From Lachnospiraceae bacterium MD308 (GTDB lineage Bacteria; Bacillota; Clostridia; Lachnospirales; Lachnospiraceae): a DNA stretch of 64,000 nucleotides. Position 1 is the stretch's first letter, and each line of letters begins with the position of its first letter. The position numbers were made by a program, and so were the translations under genes. Of the stretch, positions 41,614 to 49,683 are shown one piece after another. The notes under the pieces were generated by a model that saw only the letters and a list, made by a program, of their open reading frames with translations, was not told the origin of the DNA and searched no databases. The stretch covers positions 1-64,000 of the forward strand of contig VIQU02000018.1 of the NCBI GenBank assembly GCA_010206225.2. Direction: 5' to 3'.

Positions 41614-43476
41614 CTATGCTGCATATTTCGCTACACACACCGCATTCAGAATCGCCGCAAACATAACTCCTACTTCCGCAAGGATTGCCTCCCACATTCC
41701 AAAGCATCCCACAACCGCCATCAAAAGAACCATCACCTTAATGATAATTGCAAAAGTAATATTCTCGTTTACTACTTTAATCGTCTCCTTGGCTATACGG
41801 ATCGCATCTTTGATTTTAAAGAGTTCTCCCTTCACAAGAATCACATCGGCCGCCTCAACGGCTGCGGCGGAAGCCAAATCTCCCATAGCGATTCCTACGT
41901 CAGCCCTCGCAAGGACCGGAGCATCATTGATTCCATCTCCAACACAGACAAGCTTTTCCGAATCATCCTGTATAAACAGGAATTCTTCCAACTGTTCTAC
42001 CTTTTCCACCGGCAGCAAGTTAGAATATGCGTAATCCATGTCCAATTCTTCCGCAACCGCTTTTCCTGCTTTTTCCGAATCCCCGGTAAGCATTACCAGA
42101 ACCCCATTGCACTGCTGTCTCAGATAACTCAAAGTTTCATAAGCATCCTCCCTGATTTCATCAGCAATCACAAAATATCCCACACACTCCTTCTCCACTG
42201 CCACATAGACAACTGATCCGGCAAACTCTACATTCTCCACTTCCACCTTCTGTCTCTCCATAAGACGCCAGTTACCCACATGTACTCTCTTTCCCTCATA
42301 GTTCGCACTGACACCGTAACCCGGTTCTTCATTCACTCTGTATACTTTATTCTTATCAATCACACCTGTATACGCTTCAAAAAGGGACTGCGCGATCGGA
42401 TGGTTAGAGTAACATTCCACATGAGCGGCAAGCTTCAAAAGGTCTCTCTCACTCATCCCATAAGCCTTCACTTCCTTCACGGAAAATGTTCCCTTCGTCA
42501 ATGTTCCGGTCTTATCAAACACAAAAATATCCGCCTTTGCCAACGTTTCTAAGTAATTCCCTCCTTTGACCAAAATCCCTTGACGCGCGGCGCAGGCAAT
42601 TCCGCCTAGAAATGCTATCGGTATAGACATCACAAGCCCACTTGGACATGCCACTACCATAAAGATAAGTCCGCGGTAGATCCATGTATCCCAATTACCA
42701 TAGGAAAATGTCATGGGAGGATAGACCATAACAAGCACTGATAAAAGCAACATTACCGGCGTATACACTTTGGAAAACTTTGCCACAAATGTCTCGCTCT
42801 CTGCCTTAAGGTTCTGTGCATCTTCAACCATAGTCATAATCTTAGACACTGTAGAATCCTCATAAGTTTTAACAACTTTCGCCTCTATCACTCCGCTTAA
42901 GTTTATACATCCGCTGTATATTCTGTCCCCAGGCCTCGCAAGCTGCGGTATCGCCTCCCCTGTCAACGCCTTCGTATCTATCGTTGTCACTCCGCTTAAC
43001 ACTACCGCATCCACCGGAATCCGTTCTCCCGGCTTGATCACAATAATATTGTACAGATTAAGCTCCCACGGCTCTATCTGTATCTCCTCTCCCAGTGTCT
43101 TACGGGTTGCGTAAGCCGGACGGATATCCGTCATCTCCGCAATAGACCGCTTTGCACTGTCTGTCGCAAACTCCTCAAATATCAATCCAAGATCAAACAA
43201 TAGTATAACAAATACACCCTCAATATATCTGCCAATACCAAAAGCTCCCACAGTGGCAAGAATGATCAGGACATTCTCTGTCGGAATCTTTTTCTGCATA
43301 AGCTTTTCGCTCAGTTTTTTAAATGAGTCAAAACCTATTACCAGATATGCTGTAAGAAAGACAGTAAACTTCACCCAGTCTGTCAAAGTCGTGCGGAATG
43401 CCAGAATAACCCCGCATATATAAATTACTACTCCTACACTATAAATAATACTTATTCTCTTCAACTGCGTCGTCAT
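41614..43476 (-). CDS. Heavy-metal P1B-type ATPase with CPS ion-binding motif, no N-terminal HMA domain
   Basis: Start at 43476 (620 residues). It has the P-type marks TGEA, DKTGTLTKG (phosphorylated Asp), the SNHP motif of metal ATPases and GDGINDAP. The transmembrane metal site reads VACPSGLVMS, where most Zn/Cd/Cu exporters, including the neighbour at 44037-46481, have CPCAL. There is no GxxCxxC metal-binding domain; the protein starts with membrane helices. It exports or imports a transition metal using ATP. It lies 31 bases after arsR/cadC-like 43508-43867, which probably controls it. Ion unknown; the CPS form argues against assuming Zn/Cd. Confidence 0.87.
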   Translation of the reverse strand: MTTQLKRISIIYSVGVVIYICGVILAFRTTLTDWVKFTVFLTAYLVIGFDSFKKLSEKLMQKKIPTENVLIILATVGAFGIGRYIEGVFVILLFDLGLIFEEFATDSAKRSIAEMTDIRPAYATRKTLGEEIQIEPWELNLYNIIVIKPGERIPVDAVVLSGVTTIDTKALTGEAIPQLARPGDRIYSGCINLSGVIEAKVVKTYEDSTVSKIMTMVEDAQNLKAESETFVAKFSKVYTPVMLLLSVLVMVYPPMTFSYGNWDTWIYRGLIFMVVACPSGLVMSIPIAFLGGIACAARQGILVKGGNYLETLAKADIFVFDKTGTLTKGTFSVKEVKAYGMSERDLLKLAAHVECYSNHPIAQSLFEAYTGVIDKNKVYRVNEEPGYGVSANYEGKRVHVGNWRLMERQKVEVENVEFAGSVVYVAVEKECVGYFVIADEIREDAYETLSYLRQQCNGVLVMLTGDSEKAGKAVAEELDMDYAYSNLLPVEKVEQLEEFLFIQDDSEKLVCVGDGINDAPVLARADVGIAMGDLASAAAVEAADVILVKGELFKIKDAIRIAKETIKVVNENITFAIIIKVMVLLMAVVGCFGMWEAILAEVGVMFAAILNAVCVAKYAA

Positions 43477-43507
43477 AATACTTCCCTTTTTTGTATCTAT
43501 ATTCAAA

Positions 43508-43867
43508 TCATTCCTGAATATGCTCCATTCCCTGACTGATAATATTCTGAATATGGCCGTCTGCCAGAGAATAATACACAGTCTTGCCTTCTCTGCGGTT
43601 TTTCACCAGTTTCATCTGCTTCAGTACACGTAGCTGGTGCGAAATCGCAGACTGTGTCATCTCAAGAAGCTCCGCCAGATCACAGACACACATCTCCGAC
43701 TCAAGCAGCACACATAGTATCTTCACCCTTGTAGCATCCCCGAATACTTTATAAAAATCTGCCAATTCCTTTATAAGCTCTTCCTCCGGCAGCAATTTCT
43801 TTACCTTTTGTATCATGTCTTCGTGAACACATATAACATCACAGCATTCAACTTCCGCTTTTTCCAT
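43508..43867 (-). CDS. ArsR/SmtB/CadC-family metal-sensing repressor
   Basis: I start it at 43867 (119 residues) behind AAAGGA; an upstream ATG at 43888 is weaker. The winged helix spans ~35-100 (FGDATRVKILCVLLE, MTQSAISHQLRVLKQ, REGKTVYYSL). Metal ligands stand out: an N-terminal ECCDVICVHED cluster, MCVCDLAE on the DNA-binding side (alpha-3 site, CadC/CmtR-like) and, at the C-terminus, the complete alpha-5 zinc motif DxHx10HxxE in DGHIQNIISQGMEHIQE. It therefore probably senses Zn2+ and soft metals such as Cd2+/Pb2+ and releases the promoter of itself and the ATPase. Confidence 0.9.
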   Translation of the reverse strand: MEKAEVECCDVICVHEDMIQKVKKLLPEEELIKELADFYKVFGDATRVKILCVLLESEMCVCDLAELLEMTQSAISHQLRVLKQMKLVKNRREGKTVYYSLADGHIQNIISQGMEHIQE

Positions 43868-43959
43868 ATATTTTTTCCTTTCATTCATGATACTTAAAGC
43901 CTCAAAACCATACCGACCCATACAAGCACGCTCTTATGACTCTCATAACATATTAATTA

Positions 43960-43994
43960 TGCCAAATGGTCAAATCTATTTCAACCACTTGGCA
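43960..43994 (-). promoter_or_regulatory. Operator-like inverted repeat over the arsR-like promoter
   Basis: TGCCAAATGGT and ACCACTTGGCA match at 10 of 11 positions with a 13-base spacer. On the minus strand the repeat encloses TTGAAA-N17-CATAAT, a usable promoter. The site differs from the one before the second ATPase (46510-46535). Confidence 0.55.
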
Positions 43995-44036
43995 CAAAGT
44001 TAATAAAAACGTAATTATTTTTTCCCTTATCGGACG

Positions 44037-46481
44037 TCAGTCCGGCCGCCCTGTCAGGGGCATGCTTTTCGGGGTGCGCGGATGGGTATACAAAATCCGA
44101 ATCGAATTCAGAACACACAGCATAGCAACTCCAGTATCCGCAAATACCGCCATCCACATATTCGCATATCCGGCAAACCCTAAAACTACCACAAGTAATT
44201 TGACCACCAGTGCAAATACAACGTTCTGCATGGCAACCCGCCCGGTACTTTTCGCAATCTTAACAGAATCCACAATTGCCTGAACCGAAGACGTCATAAA
44301 CACCACATCCGCCGCTTCAATTGCTGCATCCGCGCCGCTGCCCATAGCCGCTCCCACATCCGCTCCCGCAAGCACCGGAGCATCATTGATCCCATCGCCT
44401 ACAAACATGACTGCTCCATGACGTTTCCGGATATCTTTAAGGTGCGAAAGCTTCTCCTGCGGCAGAAGTTGTGCATGAACCTCCTCAATCCCGATTCTAT
44501 CCGCGACAGCATGCGCACTCTGGCTTGCATCGCCGGTTAGCATCACTGTAAAAAGTCCGGCATATTTCATGTTTTTCACAGCTTCTTTGGCCTCTTCTTT
44601 TATAATATCGTTGATGATCAGATAGCCTTGCAGTTCTCCTTCTACGGCGATCAGAACCTCCGTTCCACCCTCTTCCCAGTGGAATTCCTCCAAATTTATT
44701 CCATTCGCTTCCATCAATGCTCTATTTCCGCAAAGAACTTCTCCCTCAGGAAAAACAGCTTTAATACCCTTTCCGGATATCTCCTGTACTTCCTTCGGTC
44801 TTACAGACTCCAACCCTCTTTTCCTTGCTTCCTGAATAATACTGTTCCCGATTGGATGGGAAGAGTCCAGTTCACAGTCCGCCGCGATGGAAAGAATCTG
44901 CTTTTCTGTCAGCCTGCGGACCGTCACAATTCTTTCAACTGCAAAGTTCCCTTTTGTAACCGTTCCTGTCTTATCCATGACAACGGTTTTGATATCCTTT
45001 AATGCTTCAATTGCCAGACCGCCCTTGAACAAAATTCCTGTTTTCGATCCAGCTCCGATCCCGGAAAAGAACGCCAAAGGCACACTGAGCACAAGCGCAC
45101 AAGGGCAGCTTATAACAAGAAATGTAATGGCCGTATAAATCCAATGATTCCAGTCCCCGCTTACCAGTGACGGGACGACGGCTGTAAGAATCGCCGCCGC
45201 CACGACAATTGGTGTATATATTCTGGCAAACCTTGTAATAAAACGGTCTATCTTTGGCTTGCTTGCAGCCGCATTTTCCACTGAATCAAGAATTCTTGTC
45301 ACCATAGACTCATTCAGCGGTTTCCCAACCCTTACCTTTAATACGCCCTGCTCATTCACGCATCCGGAGATAACTTCCATTCCTTCTCTGACGTGAACAG
45401 GAACCGGCTCGCCTGTAACCGGAGATGTATCAATTCTACTCTCTCCATGCAGTACAGTTCCATCCAGCGGAATCCTGTCTCCTGGCCGTATCATGATCAC
45501 ATCTCCTACTCTTGCCTTGTCCGCCGGTATCTCCTTCACACTCTCTTCCTCTATAATATTTACTACTTCCGGGCGCAGATCTACTGCCTCCATAATCTGT
45601 GAGCGGCTTCTTTCCACTGCCACATCTTCAAAAAATTCACCTACCCGGTAAAAAAGCATTACTCCCACCGCTTCTGCAAAATCACCGATTGCAAACGCTG
45701 CGATCGTTGCCACACTCATCAAAAAGTTCTCGTCAAATACCCGTCCGTTTTTCAGGTTCTTCAACGCTTTCCATATGATTTCAAGTCCGAGAATCAGATA
45801 GGAAAAAACAAACATGATCTGATTTATAAAGGGAGACAATTCCATATTTTTTGCGGCTATCCCGGCGGCAAAAAGAACCGCCCCCGAACTAATACCGAGA
45901 ATATCAGCTTTATTCGCCGCAAAAAAGCTCTGGTTTTCTTTTTTCTCCATTACTTTAACTTCTTGCGGAAGTACAATGACCTCCGATTCTATGGAAGCAC
46001 ATATTCTCTGCAGCACAGGAAGGATACTCTCCTGCCGGTCAGAAGCCACCACCAGTTTCTTTGTTGCAAATGTAATTGAAGCCGCCTCAACCTCAGGCAG
46101 TTCATTAATCTTTCTCTCCATTTTAGCCGCACAATTGGCACATCCAAGGTTCTCCAATATGTATACCTTCTGGGCAATGCCTGCAGGCATCTCATGGATC
46201 TCCTGCGGGATATCTCCATGCTGATGAACATGGTCGTGATGATGGCCGTGTCCGCAGCCACATTCTTCTCCGTGTTTATGCTCATGCTGATGAACATGGT
46301 CGTGATGATGGCCGTGTCCGCAGCCACATTCTTCTCCGTGTTTATGCTCATGCTGATGAACATGACCACATTTTTCTTCCTGTTCATGATGATGATCGTG
46401 GTGATGGCCGTATTCTTCTTTGCTTCCATTATGATTATGTTTTTCATGATACCTCTGTAATTCTTGATCTTGTCTGCTCAT
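44037..46481 (-). CDS. Zn/Cd-type P1B ATPase with expanded His-rich N-terminus
   Basis: Start at 46481 (814 residues) behind CAGGAGAG. Residues ~10-80 are a His/Cys/Glu/Asp-rich tail built from a 22-residue unit present twice. An HMA domain follows with LGCANCAAKME; then six to eight membrane helices, TGEP, the metal site ISCPCALVLS, DKTGTVTKG, DSSHP and GDGINDAP. It matches Zn/Cd/Pb exporters (ZntA/CadA). The His-rich tail could buffer or sense metal. The promoter upstream carries an ArsR-type operator. The upstream gene is rubrerythrin on the same strand. Confidence 0.92.
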   Translation of the reverse strand: MSRQDQELQRYHEKHNHNGSKEEYGHHHDHHHEQEEKCGHVHQHEHKHGEECGCGHGHHHDHVHQHEHKHGEECGCGHGHHHDHVHQHGDIPQEIHEMPAGIAQKVYILENLGCANCAAKMERKINELPEVEAASITFATKKLVVASDRQESILPVLQRICASIESEVIVLPQEVKVMEKKENQSFFAANKADILGISSGAVLFAAGIAAKNMELSPFINQIMFVFSYLILGLEIIWKALKNLKNGRVFDENFLMSVATIAAFAIGDFAEAVGVMLFYRVGEFFEDVAVERSRSQIMEAVDLRPEVVNIIEEESVKEIPADKARVGDVIMIRPGDRIPLDGTVLHGESRIDTSPVTGEPVPVHVREGMEVISGCVNEQGVLKVRVGKPLNESMVTRILDSVENAAASKPKIDRFITRFARIYTPIVVAAAILTAVVPSLVSGDWNHWIYTAITFLVISCPCALVLSVPLAFFSGIGAGSKTGILFKGGLAIEALKDIKTVVMDKTGTVTKGNFAVERIVTVRRLTEKQILSIAADCELDSSHPIGNSIIQEARKRGLESVRPKEVQEISGKGIKAVFPEGEVLCGNRALMEANGINLEEFHWEEGGTEVLIAVEGELQGYLIINDIIKEEAKEAVKNMKYAGLFTVMLTGDASQSAHAVADRIGIEEVHAQLLPQEKLSHLKDIRKRHGAVMFVGDGINDAPVLAGADVGAAMGSGADAAIEAADVVFMTSSVQAIVDSVKIAKSTGRVAMQNVVFALVVKLLVVVLGFAGYANMWMAVFADTGVAMLCVLNSIRILYTHPRTPKSMPLTGRPD
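46221..46352. repeat. Perfect 66-bp tandem duplication in the ATPase His-rich region
   Basis: The 66 bases at 46221-46286 are repeated without a change at 46287-46352, and a third copy begins at 46353 but diverges after a dozen bases. Each unit encodes 22 residues with HQHEHKHGEECGCGHGHHHD. Perfect identity points to recent duplication, and the copy number may vary between strains. Confidence 0.9.
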
Positions 46482-46509
46482 GATATAACTCTCCTGAATT
46501 ATTTTGATG

Positions 46510-46570
46510 AACATATGAGCAATCATTCATATGTTAATCATAGTAAACCATATGAAAGAATTTTTGTCAA
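46510..46570 (-). promoter_or_regulatory. Promoter and ArsR-type operator of the Zn/Cd ATPase gene
   Basis: Minus strand TTGACA (46565-46570), 17 bp, TTTACT (46542-46547). AACATATGA-N8-TCATATGTT (46510-46535) is a perfect 9-bp inverted repeat just downstream of the predicted start. It resembles SmtB/CadC operators, which contain ATATGAACA-like halves. Confidence 0.65.
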
Positions 46571-46591
46571 CACATATATTAAATGTTATAT

Positions 46592-46643
46592 ACAAAACGG
46601 TTGAGAATCATTTTATGCATAAAATGATTCTCAACCGTTTTGT
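46592..46643. repeat. Perfect 52-bp palindrome without a spacer
   Basis: Two 26-base arms are exact complements meeting at TGCA. It lies 62 bases after the rubrerythrin stop and just upstream of the ATPase promoter. As RNA it is a long hairpin that could terminate rubrerythrin transcripts, although the T-run (TTTT) is short. As DNA it contains TTGAGAATCATTTT and its mirror, reminiscent of Fur/PerR-like boxes. Confidence 0.85.
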
Positions 46644-46705
46644 ATTCTGCTGTCCGCCCTAAAAAGCAATACTTATACTTTCTTCATTCTCATTTTACAA
46701 TACAA

Positions 46706-47242
46706 TTAGTAATTCTCTGCATGTACCTCAAAATAACTCTGCGGATGCGCGCATACCGGACATACCTCCGGCGCTCCCATTCCAACTACAATATGCCCGC
46801 AGTTTCTGCACTCCCATACCTTCACTTCGCTCTTTGCAAAAACCTCTTTTGTCTCTACGTTTTTCAGCAGCGCGCGGTATCTCTCTTCATGGTGCTTTTC
46901 AATCTCCGCCACTGCGCGGAATTTCTCTGCCAACTCTGGAAATCCTTCCTCTTCCGCTGTCTTGGCAAAGCCTGCATACATATCTGTCCATTCATAGTTC
47001 TCCCCAGCCGCTGCCGCTTCAAGATTCTCTGCGGTGCCGCCGATTCCCTGCAATTCCTTAAACCACATCTTCGCATGTTCTTTTTCATTGTCCGCAGTCT
47101 TTAGGAATAAAGCTGCTATCTGCTCATATCCTTCCTTTTTCGCCGCAGATGCAAAATAAGTATACTTATTTCTTGCCTGCGATTCTCCTGCAAATGCTGC
47201 CTCAAGATTCTTTTCAGTCTGTGTTCCTTCATATTTTCCCAT
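46706..47242 (-). CDS. rbr: Rubrerythrin
   Basis: 178 residues, standard length. Reduces hydrogen peroxide in anaerobes. The N-terminal ferritin-like four-helix bundle carries the di-iron ligands ([35 protein letters not shown]); the C-terminal rubredoxin domain has CRNCGH and CPVCAHP for a single iron. AAAAGGAG precedes the ATG and the gene has its own promoter (47284-47312). Confidence 0.97.
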   Translation of the reverse strand: MGKYEGTQTEKNLEAAFAGESQARNKYTYFASAAKKEGYEQIAALFLKTADNEKEHAKMWFKELQGIGGTAENLEAAAAGENYEWTDMYAGFAKTAEEEGFPELAEKFRAVAEIEKHHEERYRALLKNVETKEVFAKSEVKVWECRNCGHIVVGMGAPEVCPVCAHPQSYFEVHAENY

Positions 47243-47283
47243 ACCAAGTTCTCCTTTTATCTTCTGTTTGCTAAACTAATCCC

Positions 47284-47312
47284 ATTATAGTTCCTGTACT
47301 TCTTTTTATCAA
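47284..47312 (-). promoter_or_regulatory. Rubrerythrin promoter
   Basis: Minus strand TTGATA (47307-47312), 17 bp, TATAAT (47284-47289), about 40 bases before the ATG. No PerR box of the usual form is evident in it. Confidence 0.65.
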
Positions 47313-47352
47313 GTACATATGTATATGCCGTTATTATTCAAAGTTTGGAATG

Positions 47353-48024
47353 TTACTCTTCTATCTGCCAGTCCACCGGTTCCACACCATGCGCCGCAAG
47401 AAAATCATTTGTCTGGCTGAAAGGCCGGCTTCCAAAAAATCCTCTGTAGGCAGAAAGCGGACTTGGATGAGGCGCTTTCAAGATCAAATGGTTCGGATTC
47501 GTCAGCATCTTTTCTTTTTTCTGTGCCGGCGCTCCCCATAAAATAAACACAATCGGCCTGTTTTGTCCGTTCAGCGCCATGATAGCGGCATCCGTAAATT
47601 CTTCCCAACCGATCCCTCTGTGGGAATTAGCCTGATGCGCCCGCACGGTAAGCACTGTATTCAGCATATGCACCCCCTGCTCTGCCCACTTTGTCAGATG
47701 ACCGTGGCTTGGAATCCTGCAGCCAAGGTCATCGTGAAGTTCCTGATAAATATTGATAAGAGACGGCGGTATCTCCACGCCCTTTTTCACCGAAAAGCAA
47801 AGACCATGCGCCTGTCCGTGATTGTGGTAAGGATCCTGCCCCAGAATCACAACCTTCACCTTATGCAGCGGAGTCAGATGAAAAGCGTTAAATATATCAT
47901 CTGCCGGCGGAAAGATCAATCTGGTCTTATATTCCTGATTCACTGTTTCAAATAGCTTTTTATAATAAGGCTTCCCAAACTCATCTTTCAAAGCCTCCAG
48001 CCAGTCATTGTTAATCGCTGCCAT
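47353..48024 (-). CDS. ung: Uracil-DNA glycosylase Ung
   Basis: Removes uracil from DNA in base-excision repair. 223 residues. Family 1 motifs are present: VVILGQDPYHNHGQAHGLCFS with catalytic D64, VFILWGAPAQKK, and HPSPLSAYRGFFGSRPF with the catalytic His and the minor-groove loop. No partner gene adjoins it; the neighbours are rubrerythrin and hisF. Confidence 0.97.
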   Translation of the reverse strand: MAAINNDWLEALKDEFGKPYYKKLFETVNQEYKTRLIFPPADDIFNAFHLTPLHKVKVVILGQDPYHNHGQAHGLCFSVKKGVEIPPSLINIYQELHDDLGCRIPSHGHLTKWAEQGVHMLNTVLTVRAHQANSHRGIGWEEFTDAAIMALNGQNRPIVFILWGAPAQKKEKMLTNPNHLILKAPHPSPLSAYRGFFGSRPFSQTNDFLAAHGVEPVDWQIEE

Positions 48025-48117
48025 AACCGTGTTCTCCTTTGTCTGTATTTATAAACTCTTTTATGAATCCTAGCTCCTGTTCTTCTAAGCACTCCCCGCG
48101 TAAAAGGTCTCCGGCGT

Positions 48118-48879
48118 TTAAAGCCTTACGGACACTCCCCTGCCCCGCAGATACTCTTTCACCTCTCTGATCTCAAGCTCTTTATAATGAAACAAAGATG
48201 CCGCAAGCGCAGCATCTGCCTTTGCTTCTGTCAGCGCCGTATAAAAATGTTCAAGCGTCCCGGCGCCGCCTGATGCAATGACCGGAACCGATACCGTCCC
48301 GGCAATCGCCTTCGTAAGCTCTATGTCATAGCCAGCCTTCGTTCCGTCACAGTCCATACTGGTAAGAAGGATCTCCCCGGCTCCAAGTTCTTCTGCTTTC
48401 TGCGCCCATTCCACGGCATCGATTCCCACGTCAATACGTCCGCCGTTTTTATAGATATTCCATCCGCTCCCGTCCGCCCGCCGTTTTGCATCAATCGCCA
48501 CAACAACGCACTGGCTGCCGAACTTATCCGCTGCATCGGAGATCAGTCGCGGCGTATGAATAGCAGAGGAATTGATAGAAATCTTATCTGCACCTTCCCG
48601 CAAAAGAACTTTAAAATCATCTACCGTGCGAATCCCTCCTCCGACCGTAAACGGGATAAAGACCGTCTCCGCAACTTTGCGCACCATATCTACTACCGTA
48701 TCTCTGTTATCCGAAGAAGCCGTAATATCCAAAAACACAAGCTCGTCCGCTCCTGCTTTGTCATAAGCCCTTCCAATCTCTACCGGATCACCGGCATCCT
48801 TCAAATCCACAAAGTTAACGCCCTTTACGACCCGTCCGTCTTTTACATCCAGACAGGGGATAATCCTTTTTGTATGCAT
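48118..48879 (-). CDS. hisF: Imidazole glycerol phosphate synthase subunit HisF
   Basis: Start at 48879 (253 residues) behind GGAGGAAGG. HisF is the cyclase barrel that uses ammonia from HisH to form imidazole glycerol phosphate and [20 protein letters not shown] has the catalytic Asp11; [32 protein letters not shown] with the second catalytic Asp, and [11 protein letters not shown] are all present. hisH lies 37 bases upstream. The other histidine genes are not in the window. Confidence 0.97.
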   Translation of the reverse strand: MHTKRIIPCLDVKDGRVVKGVNFVDLKDAGDPVEIGRAYDKAGADELVFLDITASSDNRDTVVDMVRKVAETVFIPFTVGGGIRTVDDFKVLLREGADKISINSSAIHTPRLISDAADKFGSQCVVVAIDAKRRADGSGWNIYKNGGRIDVGIDAVEWAQKAEELGAGEILLTSMDCDGTKAGYDIELTKAIAGTVSVPVIASGGAGTLEHFYTALTEAKADAALAASLFHYKELEIREVKEYLRGRGVSVRL

Positions 48880-48916
48880 CTGCCTTCCTCCCATACGCAG
48901 TTATTTTTCTTCATCT

Positions 48917-49522
48917 TCAAAGCTCCACAAAATTTCTCAGAATTTTAAGTCCCGCTTCACTGCTTTTTTCCGGATGGAACTGGCAGGCAAATACATTTCC
49001 CTGCTCTATGGAAGCATGAATATAAGCGCCGTACTCTGTCGCCGCCGTGACAATCCTTTCATCCGCCGCTTTCAGGTAATAGGAATGCACAAAATATACA
49101 TAAGCCCCTTCTTCTATCCCTTTAAACAGCCTTCCCTCATTCGGAAATGTGAGAGAATTCCAGCCCATGTGAGGAATCTTAAGCCCCGGGCAGTCCGGGA
49201 TACGAAGGATCTCTCCTTTTAAGATGCCAAGTCCTTTCACCCCCGGCATCTCATCGCTCCTTTCAAACAAAAGCTGAAGACCAAGGCAGATTCCAAGAAA
49301 CGGTATACGGCGTTCCACTGCTTCATGGATGACTTTATCAAGCCCGTATTGCCTAAGTCTTCCCATCGCATCGCCAAAAGAGCCGACGCCCGGAAGAATC
49401 ACTTTATCCGCGCTTAAAATACAGTCCCTGTCTCTTGTGACCACTGCCTTTTGTCCAAGGAACTGCAGCGCTTTCTCCACACTTCTTATATTACCCGCAT
49501 CGTAGTCAATAATTGCGATCAT
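48917..49522 (-). CDS. hisH: Imidazole glycerol phosphate synthase, glutaminase subunit HisH
   Basis: 201 residues, class I glutamine amidotransferase. The nucleophile is C79 in LGICLGLQLLF; the His and Glu of the triad are in QFHPEKSSEAG near the C-terminus. It starts MIAIIDYDAGNIRSVEKAL, the normal N-terminus. It delivers ammonia to HisF, encoded directly downstream. Confidence 0.97.
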   Translation of the reverse strand: MIAIIDYDAGNIRSVEKALQFLGQKAVVTRDRDCILSADKVILPGVGSFGDAMGRLRQYGLDKVIHEAVERRIPFLGICLGLQLLFERSDEMPGVKGLGILKGEILRIPDCPGLKIPHMGWNSLTFPNEGRLFKGIEEGAYVYFVHSYYLKAADERIVTAATEYGAYIHASIEQGNVFACQFHPEKSSEAGLKILRNFVEL

Positions 49523-49683
49523 TTATTCCTCCCAACTGCAAATACGAAAAGCATCCCGTATCCGCGGCATTTCAATCAAACTGAATCTACAGATAACGCT
49601 ATTTTATCATACCTTCCAGTTTTTTTCTACAGGGTTCATTGCATTTATGAACAGCGTTGTTGCTTAAATCAAATTTCCTTCAT

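Noticed and set aside
46221-46352. Possible CRISPR or short-repeat array
   Set aside because: Two adjacent identical 66-bp units in frame within a coding region, without spacers; a coding tandem duplication.
46194-46460. Hydrophobic Met/Val/Phe-rich frame on the plus strand opposite the His-rich repeat
   Set aside because: It is the complement of His/Glu/Cys codons; it has no start signals and simply mirrors the tandem duplication.
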